NCBI GenBank assembly: GCA_903900705.1
Contig: CAIUOG010000132.1
Location: 1-35,138 of the forward strand
From: an uncultured Acidobacteriia bacterium
Lineage (GTDB): Bacteria; Acidobacteriota; Terriglobia; Bryobacterales; Bryobacteraceae
DNA length: 35,138 nucleotides
Reading direction: 5' to 3'
Shown here one piece after another: positions 8,016 to 16,355 of the stretch; within the stretch, counting starts at the first letter, position 1, and the number at the start of each line of letters is the position of its first letter. A program made the position numbers and the translations under genes. The notes beneath the pieces were generated by a model. The model was not told the DNA's origin. It made no database searches and was given only the letters and a program-made list of their open reading frames with translations.

Positions 8016-8118
8016 CCTCTACCAGTTTCGCAAGACGACTATCGCCACGGGTGATACCGGAGTTATAACCTGAGTTTCCGGGAATAATCCGAGAGGGGTT
8101 CGTGATACACGGAGAGCA
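8016..8118. promoter_or_regulatory. Divergent intergenic region (unknown protein / ndh)
   Basis: These 103 bases separate two divergently transcribed genes and must hold promoters for both. A palindromic GTTATAAC (8062-8069) offers a TATAAC hexamer on both strands, and AATAAT occurs at 8083-8088, but I see no convincing -35 partner for either. GGAGAG at 8110-8115 is the ribosome site for ndh. Confidence 0.35.
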
Positions 8119-9435
8119 ATGAAAACACGCATTCTGATACTCGGCGGCGGCTTCGGTGGCGTCTATGCGGCACTCGAACTGGACAAGACACTGGCATGGA
8201 AAGAGGACGTGGAGGTCACGCTGGTGAGCCGCGAGAACTTCATCCTCTTCACGCCGATGCTGCACGAGGTGGCGGCGAGCGATCTGGATCTGACGCATAT
8301 CGTCAACCCGATCCGGAAGATGCTGAAGCACGTCAATTTCTTCCACGCCGAGGTGGAAAGCATCGACCTCGAAAACAAGACCGTGCGGGTGGCGCATTCG
8401 GAAGTGCGGCACGTTCACGATCTGCCTTATGACCACCTGATTATTGCGCTGGGCAACGTGACGAACTTCTTCCGGATGCCGGGGCTTGAGGAGACGGCGT
8501 TCACGATGAAGTCGCTGGGCGATGCGATTGGGGTACGGAACCACCTGATCGAGATGCTGGAAGCGGCGGATTTTGAATGCGCGGCGGGGGACCGGGATCA
8601 GTTGATGACCGTGGTGGTGGCGGGCGGCGGGTTCTCCGGCATTGAGACGATCGCCGGGATCAACGATTTCCTGCGGGAAGCGACCCGCTTTTATTCGCAC
8701 CTGTCGCAGATGCAGATCCGGGTGGTGGTGGTGCATCCGGGACCCGTGGTGTTGCCGGAACTGGGCGAGGTGCTGGGAGCGTACGCGCAGAAGGAACTGA
8801 TCGCGCGCGGGGTGGAGGTGCTGGTGAATACGCGGGTGAAGGCGGTGAACGGCAACTGCATCACCCTGAGCGACGGCAGCAGCATCAACGCGAACACGCT
8901 GATCTGGACGGCGGGCACGGCGGCGCATCCCATCTGCGCGGCGCTGCCCTGCGCCAACGAGAAAGGCCGACTGCAGGTGAATGAATTCCTGCAGGTGGAG
9001 GGCTGGCCCGGCGTGTGGGCCCTGGGCGATGGCGCAACGGTGCCGGATCTGACGACGGGCAAAACGTGTCCGCCGACCGCGCAGCATGCGATCCGCCAGG
9101 GAACCGCGCTCGCGCGCAATCTGGCAGCCACGCTGCGGAACAAACCGATGAAGCCTTTCCGCTTCAAAACGCTGGGCCTGTTGGCGGCGATCGGGCGGCG
9201 TTCCGGAGTGGCGATGATCCTGGGCTTCCGGTTCTCCGGGTTCCTCGCGTGGGTACTCTGGAGGACCATTTACCTGGCGAAACTGCCCCGCCTCGAAAAG
9301 AAGGTGCGGGTGGCGTTAGACTGGACGATCGATCTGTTCTTCTCAAAAGACATTGTGCAGTTCCAGACCCGGCGGTCGGCGGCCATGAGCACGCCCCCGA
9401 CACAGGATGAGTCACAGATGGGGACAGGAAAGTGA
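8119..9435 (+). CDS. ndh: Type II NADH dehydrogenase (NAD(P)/FAD-dependent oxidoreductase)
   Basis: A 438-aa two-dinucleotide-binding flavoprotein, expected to oxidise NADH and reduce quinone at the inner face of the membrane without pumping protons. The FAD loop GGGFGG is at residues 9-14, the NADH loop GGGFSG at about 169-174, and the second FAD signature in WALGDGA at about residues 301-307. The C-terminal part (FRFSGFLAWVLWRTIYLAKLPR) is the amphipathic/hydrophobic anchor usual in this family, followed by a variable polar tail. The start ATG 8119 directly precedes the FAD motif and has GGAGAG upstream. It stands alone on the plus strand and its stop is followed within 7 bases by a hairpin. 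Confidence 0.93.
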   Translation: MKTRILILGGGFGGVYAALELDKTLAWKEDVEVTLVSRENFILFTPMLHEVAASDLDLTHIVNPIRKMLKHVNFFHAEVESIDLENKTVRVAHSEVRHVHDLPYDHLIIALGNVTNFFRMPGLEETAFTMKSLGDAIGVRNHLIEMLEAADFECAAGDRDQLMTVVVAGGGFSGIETIAGINDFLREATRFYSHLSQMQIRVVVVHPGPVVLPELGEVLGAYAQKELIARGVEVLVNTRVKAVNGNCITLSDGSSINANTLIWTAGTAAHPICAALPCANEKGRLQVNEFLQVEGWPGVWALGDGATVPDLTTGKTCPPTAQHAIRQGTALARNLAATLRNKPMKPFRFKTLGLLAAIGRRSGVAMILGFRFSGFLAWVLWRTIYLAKLPRLEKKVRVALDWTIDLFFSKDIVQFQTRRSAAMSTPPTQDESQMGTGK

Positions 9436-9441
9436 CCAGTT

Positions 9442-9479
9442 GTGGCCGTTTGTGTCACCCGGACACACCCAATGGCCAC
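9442..9479 (+). terminator. Two-part hairpin after ndh
   Basis: GTGGCC (9442-9447) pairs with GGCCAC (9474-9479), and inside it TGTGTC (9451-9456) pairs with GACACA (9462-9467), leaving a 5-base loop ACCCG and a small internal loop. It starts 7 bases after the ndh stop. No T-run follows, so it may be a 3'-end-stabilising hairpin or a weak terminator. I see nothing else recognisable from 9480 to 9560. Confidence 0.5.
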
Positions 9480-9561
9480 GACGGATACAAGAGGCGATTT
9501 AGTTAGCTCCAGTACCGTCACAGAATCAACAACTTACGGAATCTGCGATATGGCCGTTGAT

Positions 9562-9591
9562 TTGCTACTCTAGGTCACGAATCGGTAGAAA
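9562..9591 (+). promoter_or_regulatory. Possible promoter for the folded element at 9602
   Basis: TTGCTA (9562-9567) and TAGAAA (9586-9591) are separated by 18 bases and would start a transcript near 9598, just before the first paired base of the long hairpin. Both hexamers are imperfect sigma-70 matches, so this rests mainly on the good position. Confidence 0.35.
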
Positions 9592-9601
9592 CACTACAAA
9601 C

Positions 9602-9732
9602 CTGCCCTCTGCTGCAACACGCGGGCGTCAGGGATAACGACCGGACTTCGAGCTTTCGGGAGTGCGGGGTCAAACCAAAACGGTTCGTTATCCTCCGCTT
9701 GACGGTTGCAGCACGAGGGGTTTTTTATTTTT
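9602..9732 (+). ncRNA. Candidate structured small RNA with its own terminator
   Basis: A long imperfect stem folds across 115 bases: CCCTC (9605-9609) with GAGGG (9715-9719), TGCTGCAAC (9610-9618) with GTTGCAGCA (9705-9713), CGTCA (9626-9630) with TGACG (9700-9704), GGATAACGA (9632-9640) with TCGTTATCC (9685-9693), and CCG (9641-9643) with CGG (9681-9683). The apical region of 37 bases can hold a small extra hairpin (ACTTC with GGAGT, 9646-9663). A T-tract (TTTTTTATTTTT, 9721-9732) follows the base of the stem, so transcription on the plus strand would end there. It lies between convergent genes and does not code. The shape (long rod with side bulges plus terminator) is reminiscent of 6S-like RNA, but I find no conserved 6S sequence; it could also be just an elaborate terminator for ndh. 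Confidence 0.55.
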
Positions 9733-9742
9733 GGGGGCAGTG

Positions 9743-11377
9743 TTACCGAACGTTTGGAACTTCCAGCACCATCCCCAAACCATCCAGCAGTGTCGAGGTA
9801 GCGCGCTGATAGCTCACAAATGCCTGCTGATAGCCGACATAGGCATTGAGCAGAGCACTTTCCGAGGCGGCCAGCTGCGTCTGTGAATCCAGCAGTTCAA
9901 AGGCGGTGATGGTGCCGAGTTCGTACTTCTGCTGCTCCGCGTCCACGTTCTTCTTTGCCAGATCGCGGGCGATGGTGGCGGCTTCGATGGTGGCGTTGGC
10001 GAGTTCGATGGAGTTCATGGCCTGGCGGACATCCTGAATCACCTGCTGCCGCACCTGACGCTCCGTGAGCTGGTCGCGAGTCTTCTGGATGAGGGCATCA
10101 GCCAGCTGAACGCGGGCGGCGGTGCTTTTGATGGGGAGCGTGAGCTGGAGCCCCGCGCCATAGGTGGGGGAATTAAAGCCGAGCACGTCCCCCAGAACGT
10201 TGGCGAGCCCGCCGGAAGTGGTGCGGGAGGTGATGCCGAGAGCGGTATTGGCGTTCACCTGATTGCCGGCAAGGCCGACGCCGGAACCCTGGATGCTGAG
10301 GTCGAGGCGCGGGGTCATCAGATTGCGCGCAACGCGGGCGTTGAGATCGTCGATGGTGATGCGGCGATGGGCGGCATCCATCTCCGGGCGGACGCGGAGG
10401 GCGGCGGCGAGTGCTTCTTCATAGGGCAGGATGCCGGCGCGGTCCGGCAGCGCGGAAGGGTCGTCACTGAGGGCGATTTCAGTCGAGCGCATTTCCGGAG
10501 TGAGATCGGCGCCCATCACGCGGCGGAGACCATCGAGCGCGGAACGGTAGGCGAACTGGGCCTGGACCAGATCACGCTTGCGGGCGGCGACCTGGGTTTC
10601 GGACTGGAAGATGTCGAGGTTGGCGAGCGCGCCGAGGTCGAGAGCCTGCTTGTCGCGATCGTAGGACTTCCGGGCAAGGGTCAGGGTCTGTTCGAGAACC
10701 TTGATGTTGTCGCGCGCGCGGATGGCATCCCAATACTGACCCGCCGCGGTGGCCACGAGGTCCGCGATATGGGCTTCGCTCTGGCGGGAGGTGATGCCGA
10801 GCTGGGTGCGGGCAATCTGCTGCGGAGCCGTGAACTGGATGCCATTGCGGTTCTGCAGCAGCGGCTGCAGGAAAGTGAAGCCGAGGGTGCCGGAGATGCT
10901 GGGGTTGAACAGGTTGAAGGCGCTGTTGGTGGAACTGCGCGAGGCGTTGAAGGTGACGCCCGCCGTTTCGCCGGTGGGCAGCAGTTGTGAGAAGCCGGCG
11001 GAAGAGTTCTGGGTCAGGCTGCTCAGAGTGGACGCGCCGGCGATCTGCGAGAACTGCGGCGAGACGGAACGCAGTGCCGTAAAGCCGAGGGTCACGGACG
11101 GATCGAACACGGCTTTGGAGGAACGAATCTGGTCGGCAACGGTATACACGTCGAGACGCGAGAGGTTGATATCGGTGGAGTTGCGCAGCACCAGTTCGAG
11201 AAAGGTCTTCAGAGTGAGATTGAGCTTACCGTCGCGGATGCGTTCGTTGATTCCTTCCACTTCACGGACGCGGACGGTCTCCGGGTGAAAGCGGTGGTCG
11301 AGCCAGGCGGGAACGGGCAGTGTTCCGGCGGGGGCAAGCGGGGCCGCGAGAGCGAGCAGCAGGAGGAGTCGGTTCAT
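9743..11377 (-). CDS. TolC-family outer membrane efflux protein
   Basis: A 544-aa secreted protein with a signal peptide (MNRLLLLLALAAPLAPAG) and the two repeated outer-membrane-efflux-protein halves rich in long helices, for example the NATIEAATIARDLAKKN and SQTQLAASESALLNAYVGY stretches near the C-terminus. Like TolC it should form a trimeric channel through the outer membrane and a helical tunnel into the periplasm. It is the last gene of the exporter operon, six bases after the permease. The N-terminal segment TFLELVLRNSTDINLSRLDVY is the usual first-helix pattern of the family. ATG 11377 is preceded by GGAGGAG-like sequence. The substrate of the system is unknown. Confidence 0.9.
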   Translation of the reverse strand: MNRLLLLLALAAPLAPAGTLPVPAWLDHRFHPETVRVREVEGINERIRDGKLNLTLKTFLELVLRNSTDINLSRLDVYTVADQIRSSKAVFDPSVTLGFTALRSVSPQFSQIAGASTLSSLTQNSSAGFSQLLPTGETAGVTFNASRSSTNSAFNLFNPSISGTLGFTFLQPLLQNRNGIQFTAPQQIARTQLGITSRQSEAHIADLVATAAGQYWDAIRARDNIKVLEQTLTLARKSYDRDKQALDLGALANLDIFQSETQVAARKRDLVQAQFAYRSALDGLRRVMGADLTPEMRSTEIALSDDPSALPDRAGILPYEEALAAALRVRPEMDAAHRRITIDDLNARVARNLMTPRLDLSIQGSGVGLAGNQVNANTALGITSRTTSGGLANVLGDVLGFNSPTYGAGLQLTLPIKSTAARVQLADALIQKTRDQLTERQVRQQVIQDVRQAMNSIELANATIEAATIARDLAKKNVDAEQQKYELGTITAFELLDSQTQLAASESALLNAYVGYQQAFVSYQRATSTLLDGLGMVLEVPNVR

Positions 11378-11383
11378 GGCGTC

Positions 11384-12631
11384 CTATTCGTAGCGCAGGG
11401 CTTCAATGGGGTCGATTCGGGAGGCTTTTCTTGCCGGATAAATACCAAACACCACACCCACGGCCACAGAGACGCCAAAGGCGATGCCGATGGAGGAGGG
11501 CGTGACGATGGTGTTCCATTCCGCGGCGCGGGCAATCAGCCAGGAGAGGAAGTAGCCGAAGGCAATGCCGACGACGCCACCGCCGATGGAAATGAGAATG
11601 GATTCAAAAAGAAACTGACGGACGATATCGCCGCGGCGCGCACCAATCGACCGGCGAATGCCGATTTCGCGCGTTCTTTCGAGCACCGTGGCGAGGACGA
11701 TATTCATAATGCCAATGCCACCGACCAGAAGCGAAATGGCGGCGATGGCAACCATGACATAGGTGAAGATGGACTGCGAACGCTGTTGTTCGGCGAGGAG
11801 CTCGGCCGGAATGGTGACGACGAAATCGGCAACCTTGTGGTGCGTGGAACTCAGGATGGCGGAGACGACTTTGGCGGCCACCACACTGTCGGCGCCCTGT
11901 TTCAGACGGATATCGACGCCGTCCAGTTCGTCTTTGAAGCTGCCGCCGCGATCAAAGAAGCGGTACTGGAAGGTGTTCAGGGGGATGTAGATGACGAAGT
12001 TGGGATCCTGCGACTGGGCGGTGCCGGAGCCGGAGCTGACCTGATTCTTCAATACGCCGACGACCTGCAGCCAGGTGTCATTCACCTTGACGAATTTGTG
12101 CATGGCCGAGCCATAGCCGAGAATGGCCACTTTGGCGCGCTCGCCGAGGATGCAGACGGCGGCGCTGGCATCGTCACTCGCGGGGTCAAAAGGCGCGCCT
12201 TCGGCAAACTTCCAGTTGTGGATGGCGGAGTAAGCGGGGCGGACGCCGTAGAGCTCCGGCACGTCCGGCGCGGGCTTGGGGAACACCTGCGCGGGATGCA
12301 GAGTGCGGCGGGCGGAGATGAGCTCGAGTTCATCCACATTGGCCTGTAAAACACGCACATCGCGTTCAGTAAGGCCGGGGGAGGAACGGCGGCGCTGCTG
12401 CAATTCCTGATTGCTGGTGGCCGGACGGGCTTCGATCAGGAGGTTTCTGACGCCCAGCGTTTCAATGAAGCGCAGAGATTCCTCGCGCGCGCCCGCGCCA
12501 ATGGCGAGCATGCCGATGACAGCGCCCACGCCGAAGATGATGCCAAGCGCGGTGAGCACGGTGCGCGTCTTTTGCGCCCAGAGATTGGTCGCGGCCAGGG
12601 TGAGATCTGAGAGGTAGCGGGTGAGCAGCAT
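11384..12631 (-). CDS. MacB-like ABC transporter permease
   Basis: A 415-aa inner-membrane protein with the MacB topology: first helix at about residues 24-45, a periplasmic domain (MacB_PCD type) to about 280, then three helices in the FtsX domain. The FtsX signature is clear (GGIGIMNIVLATVLERTREIG, then IRRSIGARRGDI and the closing YPARKASRIDPIEAL). MacB-type permeases act by mechanotransmission, driving substrate through the adaptor and TolC rather than across the inner membrane. No nucleotide-binding domain is fused and none is encoded in the operon, so an ATPase must be supplied from elsewhere. ATG 12631 overlaps the upstream stop by one base (TAATG). Confidence 0.92.
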   Translation of the reverse strand: MLLTRYLSDLTLAATNLWAQKTRTVLTALGIIFGVGAVIGMLAIGAGAREESLRFIETLGVRNLLIEARPATSNQELQQRRRSSPGLTERDVRVLQANVDELELISARRTLHPAQVFPKPAPDVPELYGVRPAYSAIHNWKFAEGAPFDPASDDASAAVCILGERAKVAILGYGSAMHKFVKVNDTWLQVVGVLKNQVSSGSGTAQSQDPNFVIYIPLNTFQYRFFDRGGSFKDELDGVDIRLKQGADSVVAAKVVSAILSSTHHKVADFVVTIPAELLAEQQRSQSIFTYVMVAIAAISLLVGGIGIMNIVLATVLERTREIGIRRSIGARRGDIVRQFLFESILISIGGGVVGIAFGYFLSWLIARAAEWNTIVTPSSIGIAFGVSVAVGVVFGIYPARKASRIDPIEALRYE

Positions 12632-13965
12632 TATTTCGGCAGGGCCTGCATGGCGCCGGATGCGCTCTTCTTTTTGGCGGCTTCGGTGGGATTCGAAAGA
12701 GCCACGAACTGACCTTCGTCCAGCCCGGTGATGACGACCTTCATTTCGTTGCGGCGGACGAGCGTGACATCCTTCGCGACGAAGCCGCCTGGGGTCTGGA
12801 CGTAGACGAAGGTTCGACCGTCGCTCTCAAACAGAGCCTGCGCGGGCAGGGAGAGCACGCCTTTCATCTGGTCTGTGGTGATGACGATGTTGGAGCTCAT
12901 GCCGGGGCGCAGTTCCACGGAGGGATCGTCGAGCGCGATGCGGCATTCAAAGCTGCGGTCCCACGCGGGGCCGCTCGCGCCGCCCATTTCGCGGACTTTG
13001 CCGTGATACGCATGGCCGGGGACGGCGACGATGCGGAGGATGGTGCTCTGGCCGAGCGAGATGTGGCCGCGGTCGAGTTCGCTGATTTTGGCGGCCACTT
13101 CCCAGTTCTTCAGGTCGGGAATCTGGGCGAACGCCATGCCGGGACGCACGGTGTCGCCCAACTGGTAGGCGGGCAGCGTCATGCCGAAGAAGGTCTGGTT
13201 CTGATTGGTGTTCTGGAGGATGGAGACGTAGCCATCGCGATGCGCCCGGAGCGTCATGGCATCGATGTTGAGCTGCGCCGTCTTCGCCTGGGATTCGGCC
13301 TTGAGACGGGCGGCTTCCTGGATGGCGATAGCGGCATCGTCTGTGGCCTTGCGGTTGGTGAGGTTGTGCTGCAGCTGCACGAGGTGATCTTTGGCCGCTT
13401 CGAGCGCGATGGTGTTCTGGCGCGCCGTGAGGCTGGGCAGGAGCGGGTTCTTGCGGACGTCGAGTTCGGCCAGCCGGACGTCGGTGGCGGCTTTTTGCAG
13501 CGCGTAGCGGTCTTCTTCGGCCTGCGCTTCTTTCATGGCTTTGGCCTGGATGAGGCGCTGCCCGGTCTCGGCAAGATCGGCCTGAGCCTCGCGAAGTTTA
13601 TACTCCTGCTCGGTGGTGTCGAATTCAGCGACAATCTCGCCGGCTTTCACTGGTTCACCGCTATCGAGCAGAGTGGTCAGGTGCATGTCGAGGCCGCCGG
13701 TCATGGGAGCGGTCAGCATCTCCGGATTGCCGCCGCGCAGTTCGCCGCGGGCCGAGACGTCGAGAGTGACATCGCCGCGCACCACCTTCGCCACCGGGAT
13801 GATGTCCTTCTTCACCCCTGTGATGTCACTCCAGGCGCGCATGCCGTAGAAGACACCGAGGGCGACCAGCGAGGACACAGACAGCAGAATCACACCGGCG
13901 CGCAGCCACCGGCGGCGGGGCGTGTTCAAAACAGGCCGGGAGGGAGAAACGGAGACGGTGCTCAT
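12631..13965 (-). CDS. Periplasmic adaptor (HlyD/MacA-like), third in operon
   Basis: A 444-aa membrane-anchored adaptor with a short cytoplasmic head, one transmembrane helix (about residues 25-47, GVILLSVSSLVALGVFYGM), half of a lipoyl-like domain (VKAGEIVAEFDTTEQEYKL), a long coiled-coil hairpin (about 125-230, Ala/Gln/Glu-rich), the second half lipoyl region and a beta-barrel with LRPGMSSNIVI. The C-terminus (LVRRNEMKVVITGLDEGQFVALSNP) is the membrane-proximal domain seen in MacA-type adaptors. It should link the permease to the TolC-like channel. ATG 13965 overlaps the previous gene's stop (ATGA). It is similar in plan to the next two genes, so these probably arose by duplication. Confidence 0.88.
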   Translation of the reverse strand: MSTVSVSPSRPVLNTPRRRWLRAGVILLSVSSLVALGVFYGMRAWSDITGVKKDIIPVAKVVRGDVTLDVSARGELRGGNPEMLTAPMTGGLDMHLTTLLDSGEPVKAGEIVAEFDTTEQEYKLREAQADLAETGQRLIQAKAMKEAQAEEDRYALQKAATDVRLAELDVRKNPLLPSLTARQNTIALEAAKDHLVQLQHNLTNRKATDDAAIAIQEAARLKAESQAKTAQLNIDAMTLRAHRDGYVSILQNTNQNQTFFGMTLPAYQLGDTVRPGMAFAQIPDLKNWEVAAKISELDRGHISLGQSTILRIVAVPGHAYHGKVREMGGASGPAWDRSFECRIALDDPSVELRPGMSSNIVITTDQMKGVLSLPAQALFESDGRTFVYVQTPGGFVAKDVTLVRRNEMKVVITGLDEGQFVALSNPTEAAKKKSASGAMQALPK

Positions 13966-15233
13966 TTCGTTTCCGGTCCGGTTTTGGATTTCGGCGCATC
14001 ATCTTTCGGCGGTTCCGACAGCGCCACCAGCGTGCCTCCCGCGATGCCCCGCACCGCCACCTCATCCGGATTCTTTGCGATGATCTGCACGGGCGTCGGC
14101 ACGTAGCGGCCGCCGGTCTTCACGTAAACGGCGGGCTTGCCACCGAGCGTGAAAAGGGCTTTCGAGGGGATGCTGATGGCGTCCGGAATGCGGTCTTCCA
14201 CCAGATCCGCGCCGGCGTTCATGCCGGGGCGCATGCGGGGGTCGGGTGGTTCCAGGCGGGCGTAGGCGCGAAAGCTGCGGGTGGGTGGCCACTCGTTGAA
14301 GCTCTGTTCGGTGAGCGGCGTGATGCTGGTGATTTTCGCCGGCATCACCTTTTCCGGGAAGGCGTCCACACGCACCAGAACGCTGGTGCCGACCTCGATT
14401 TTGCCGCGATCGACCTCTTCGATTTTGCTCTCCATCTCGAGGGTGCCGAGGTCAGGGATTTCCGCCAGAACCTGCCCTGCGGCGGCGTGATCGCCCACTT
14501 TGAAGGGTTGCGCGTTCATCCAGCCCTGGGAGTAGTTGGGCATGTAGTTGATGACGCCGTTGAGCGGGCTGCGGAGTTCCATGAGCGCGAGGTGGCTTTT
14601 GGTGAGCTCCATCTGAGTCTTCGCGCGGTCACGCGCCCGCTCGAGCGCGGCAATGCGGGCTTCCGCCACACGTTTGTGCGTCACCATGGCGGCCTTCTGC
14701 ACGCGGAGACGCTCTTCGGCGAGGCTGAGGTCGATGCGGCTTTCCTCGCCCTGGATCTGGCTCATGATGGCCTGTTTGGAAGCTTCGAGGCGGGCGCGTT
14801 CCACATTGAAGGTGGAAGTGGCGAGGTCGAGCTGGTCCTGATCTTCGGTAATGCGGGATTGCGCGAGGGCCTGATCGAGGGTGGCCTGCACCTGGTTGAC
14901 GGTGGAGTTGCGTTCGTCGAGTTCCTGGCGGGTGCGACTGGGGTCGAAACGGATGACGACTTGCCCCTTTTTCACTTCACTGCCGGGGGCGGCCTGCTCC
15001 ACAATCTGGAGATCGGTGACATCAAGGGGCGCGGAGAGTTGCTGCGAATTGTGGGCGACCAACTGACCGCGCGTGCGGACGAGAACGAGGAACTCGCCGC
15101 GGCGGGCGGAGGCGAGAGGCAGGTCCGCCAGTTGTTTGGTCTTGCGGAGTTCCCGGACGGCGAAACCGGAGCCCGCCAGGACCAGGAGAACGATGGCGGC
15201 GCGAAGGCTGCCGGTGAGGCGGCGGGAGTTCAA
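13962..15233 (-). CDS. Periplasmic adaptor (HlyD/MacA-like), second in operon
   Basis: A 423-aa adaptor with one N-terminal helix (about residues 9-26, LRAAIVLLVLAGSGFAV), a lipoyl-like half (GSEVKKGQVVIRFDPSRTRQ), a coiled-coil hairpin of about 130 residues, and a barrel domain with MRPGMNAGADLV. The C-terminal part has YVPTPVQIIAKNPDEVAVRG, as in MacA. The start is TTG 15233: it overlaps the stop of the first adaptor (TTGA) and has GGAGG eight bases upstream, which decides this start over later codons. The N-terminal helix is retained rather than cleaved, as expected for this family. Confidence 0.87.
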   Translation of the reverse strand: MNSRRLTGSLRAAIVLLVLAGSGFAVRELRKTKQLADLPLASARRGEFLVLVRTRGQLVAHNSQQLSAPLDVTDLQIVEQAAPGSEVKKGQVVIRFDPSRTRQELDERNSTVNQVQATLDQALAQSRITEDQDQLDLATSTFNVERARLEASKQAIMSQIQGEESRIDLSLAEERLRVQKAAMVTHKRVAEARIAALERARDRAKTQMELTKSHLALMELRSPLNGVINYMPNYSQGWMNAQPFKVGDHAAAGQVLAEIPDLGTLEMESKIEEVDRGKIEVGTSVLVRVDAFPEKVMPAKITSITPLTEQSFNEWPPTRSFRAYARLEPPDPRMRPGMNAGADLVEDRIPDAISIPSKALFTLGGKPAVYVKTGGRYVPTPVQIIAKNPDEVAVRGIAGGTLVALSEPPKDDAPKSKTGPETK

Positions 15234-16216
15234 TTGGAGCCTCCGACAGAAATATCCACGGCGGCGGAGAGATCGGGCAGCAGGCGCGGGTCTTTCTGAT
15301 CGAGCCGGAAGCGGGCGACGAAGGTCTTGACGGTGATGCCGAGGGGCGAGGTCGCGACCGGGCTGGCGGAACTGAAGTGGGCGGTGAAGACGCGGTCGGG
15401 GTAAGCGTCCAGGTGCACCAGGGCTTTTGCGCCGGGCACGAGGACCGCGCCATCGGGCTCACCCACGGCGACTTCCACTTCCATATTTTCGGGGTCGAAC
15501 AGCTTCAGCAGCGGGCTGCCGGGCCAGATCTGATCGCCTTCCTGCGCATGGCCCATCGAGTTATTTCGATAAACATTCTGCAGTGCGACCATGCCGCGGA
15601 TAGGGGCTTTGACCGAGAGCTTTTCGGAGTTACGGACCTGGCGCTCCACGGCGACTTTCTGGCGCTCACGCTGCAGTTCGAGCACCCGCAGTTCCGCCCG
15701 GTCCGCCGTTTCGCGGGCCTTGATGGAGCGCAGCAGACTGGCCACGTGGATGCGGGCATCTTCGAGGCGGACCCGGTTCTTTTCCTGATCGATGGCGCTC
15801 AGAACCGGGCCTTTGCGGCTTTCGATCTCCGCTTTCTGCAGATCGGCGTTTGCCTGGGCGACATCGGAGACGCGCTTTTCGGCGTTACCGAGGTGAGCGG
15901 CTTTCAGGAGTTCCACCTGGTGATCGAGGCTGTCCAGCGCGTTTTCGGTGTCGCGCAGGATCTTTTGTTCATTGGCGCGGTCAAAGCTGGCGAGCATGGC
16001 GCCCTCGTTGACGATCGCGCCGTTTTCCACCAGCGTGGCGAGCGTGAGGCTTCCGCCCAGGCCTTCAATGCGGGGGACCAGGACGGTGAATGACTGCACC
16101 GCGCGAATTACGCCGGTGGCACGCACGGAGGCGCGGGGAGGCGCGGGCTTCAGGGAAGGATCCGCAGCCGGAAGGATCGGGACGAACAGGAACAGGAATA
16201 GGGCCGTTAAGCGCAC
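15230..16216 (-). CDS. Secreted HlyD-like adaptor, first in operon
   Basis: A 328-aa adaptor, shorter than the two downstream. It begins with a cleavable-looking signal peptide (MRLTALFLFLFVPILPAADPS), then a lipoyl-like half (VENGAIVNEGAMLASFDRAN), a coiled-coil hairpin (about 95-195), VKAPIRGMVALQNVYRNNSMG, and a truncated barrel that ends soon after LPDLSAAVDISVG. It therefore lacks the membrane-proximal domain of MacA-type adaptors. The start is GTG 16216 with no obvious ribosome site; it is chosen because it opens the signal peptide. As the first gene of the exporter operon its promoter should lie in 16217-16310, where I see no convincing consensus. Confidence 0.82.
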   Translation of the reverse strand: MRLTALFLFLFVPILPAADPSLKPAPPRASVRATGVIRAVQSFTVLVPRIEGLGGSLTLATLVENGAIVNEGAMLASFDRANEQKILRDTENALDSLDHQVELLKAAHLGNAEKRVSDVAQANADLQKAEIESRKGPVLSAIDQEKNRVRLEDARIHVASLLRSIKARETADRAELRVLELQRERQKVAVERQVRNSEKLSVKAPIRGMVALQNVYRNNSMGHAQEGDQIWPGSPLLKLFDPENMEVEVAVGEPDGAVLVPGAKALVHLDAYPDRVFTAHFSSASPVATSPLGITVKTFVARFRLDQKDPRLLPDLSAAVDISVGGSN

Positions 16217-16317
16217 GCGAAAAAGTCCGAAACAGTCTGACGCCGGTGTAAAGAAAACGTTGACTGCGAACTTAGAGGATATAGCAGAGCCTGGTGCGGT
16301 TCCGGACCCTTAACGTT

Positions 16318-16353
16318 TACTGTGATTCCGGCGGGTACTGTGATTCCGGCGGG
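16318..16353. repeat. Exact 18-bp tandem repeat, two copies
   Basis: The unit TACTGTGATTCCGGCGGG occurs twice head to tail (16318-16335 and 16336-16353), ending two bases before the stop codon of the VOC gene. It sits in the 3' untranslated region of that gene and upstream of the exporter operon. Origin could be replication slippage; two copies could also form a paired regulatory site. Confidence 0.7.
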
Positions 16354-16355
16354 AA

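Noticed and set aside
7987-9087. Open frame on the minus strand (366 codons) opposite ndh
   Set aside because: His/Arg/Gln-rich shadow of ndh, which has all FAD and NADH motifs on the plus strand.
9602-9732. Annotation of this element as 6S, 4.5S, tmRNA or RNase P RNA
   Set aside because: I looked for the conserved sequences of these RNAs (for example the GGAA-capped SRP loop) and did not find them, so only a generic structured RNA is claimed.
16217-16355. Search for a missing ABC ATPase gene near the exporter operon
   Set aside because: No Walker A or signature motif is present in any reading frame I inspected between 9743 and 16721; the space upstream of the first adaptor is too small for such a gene.
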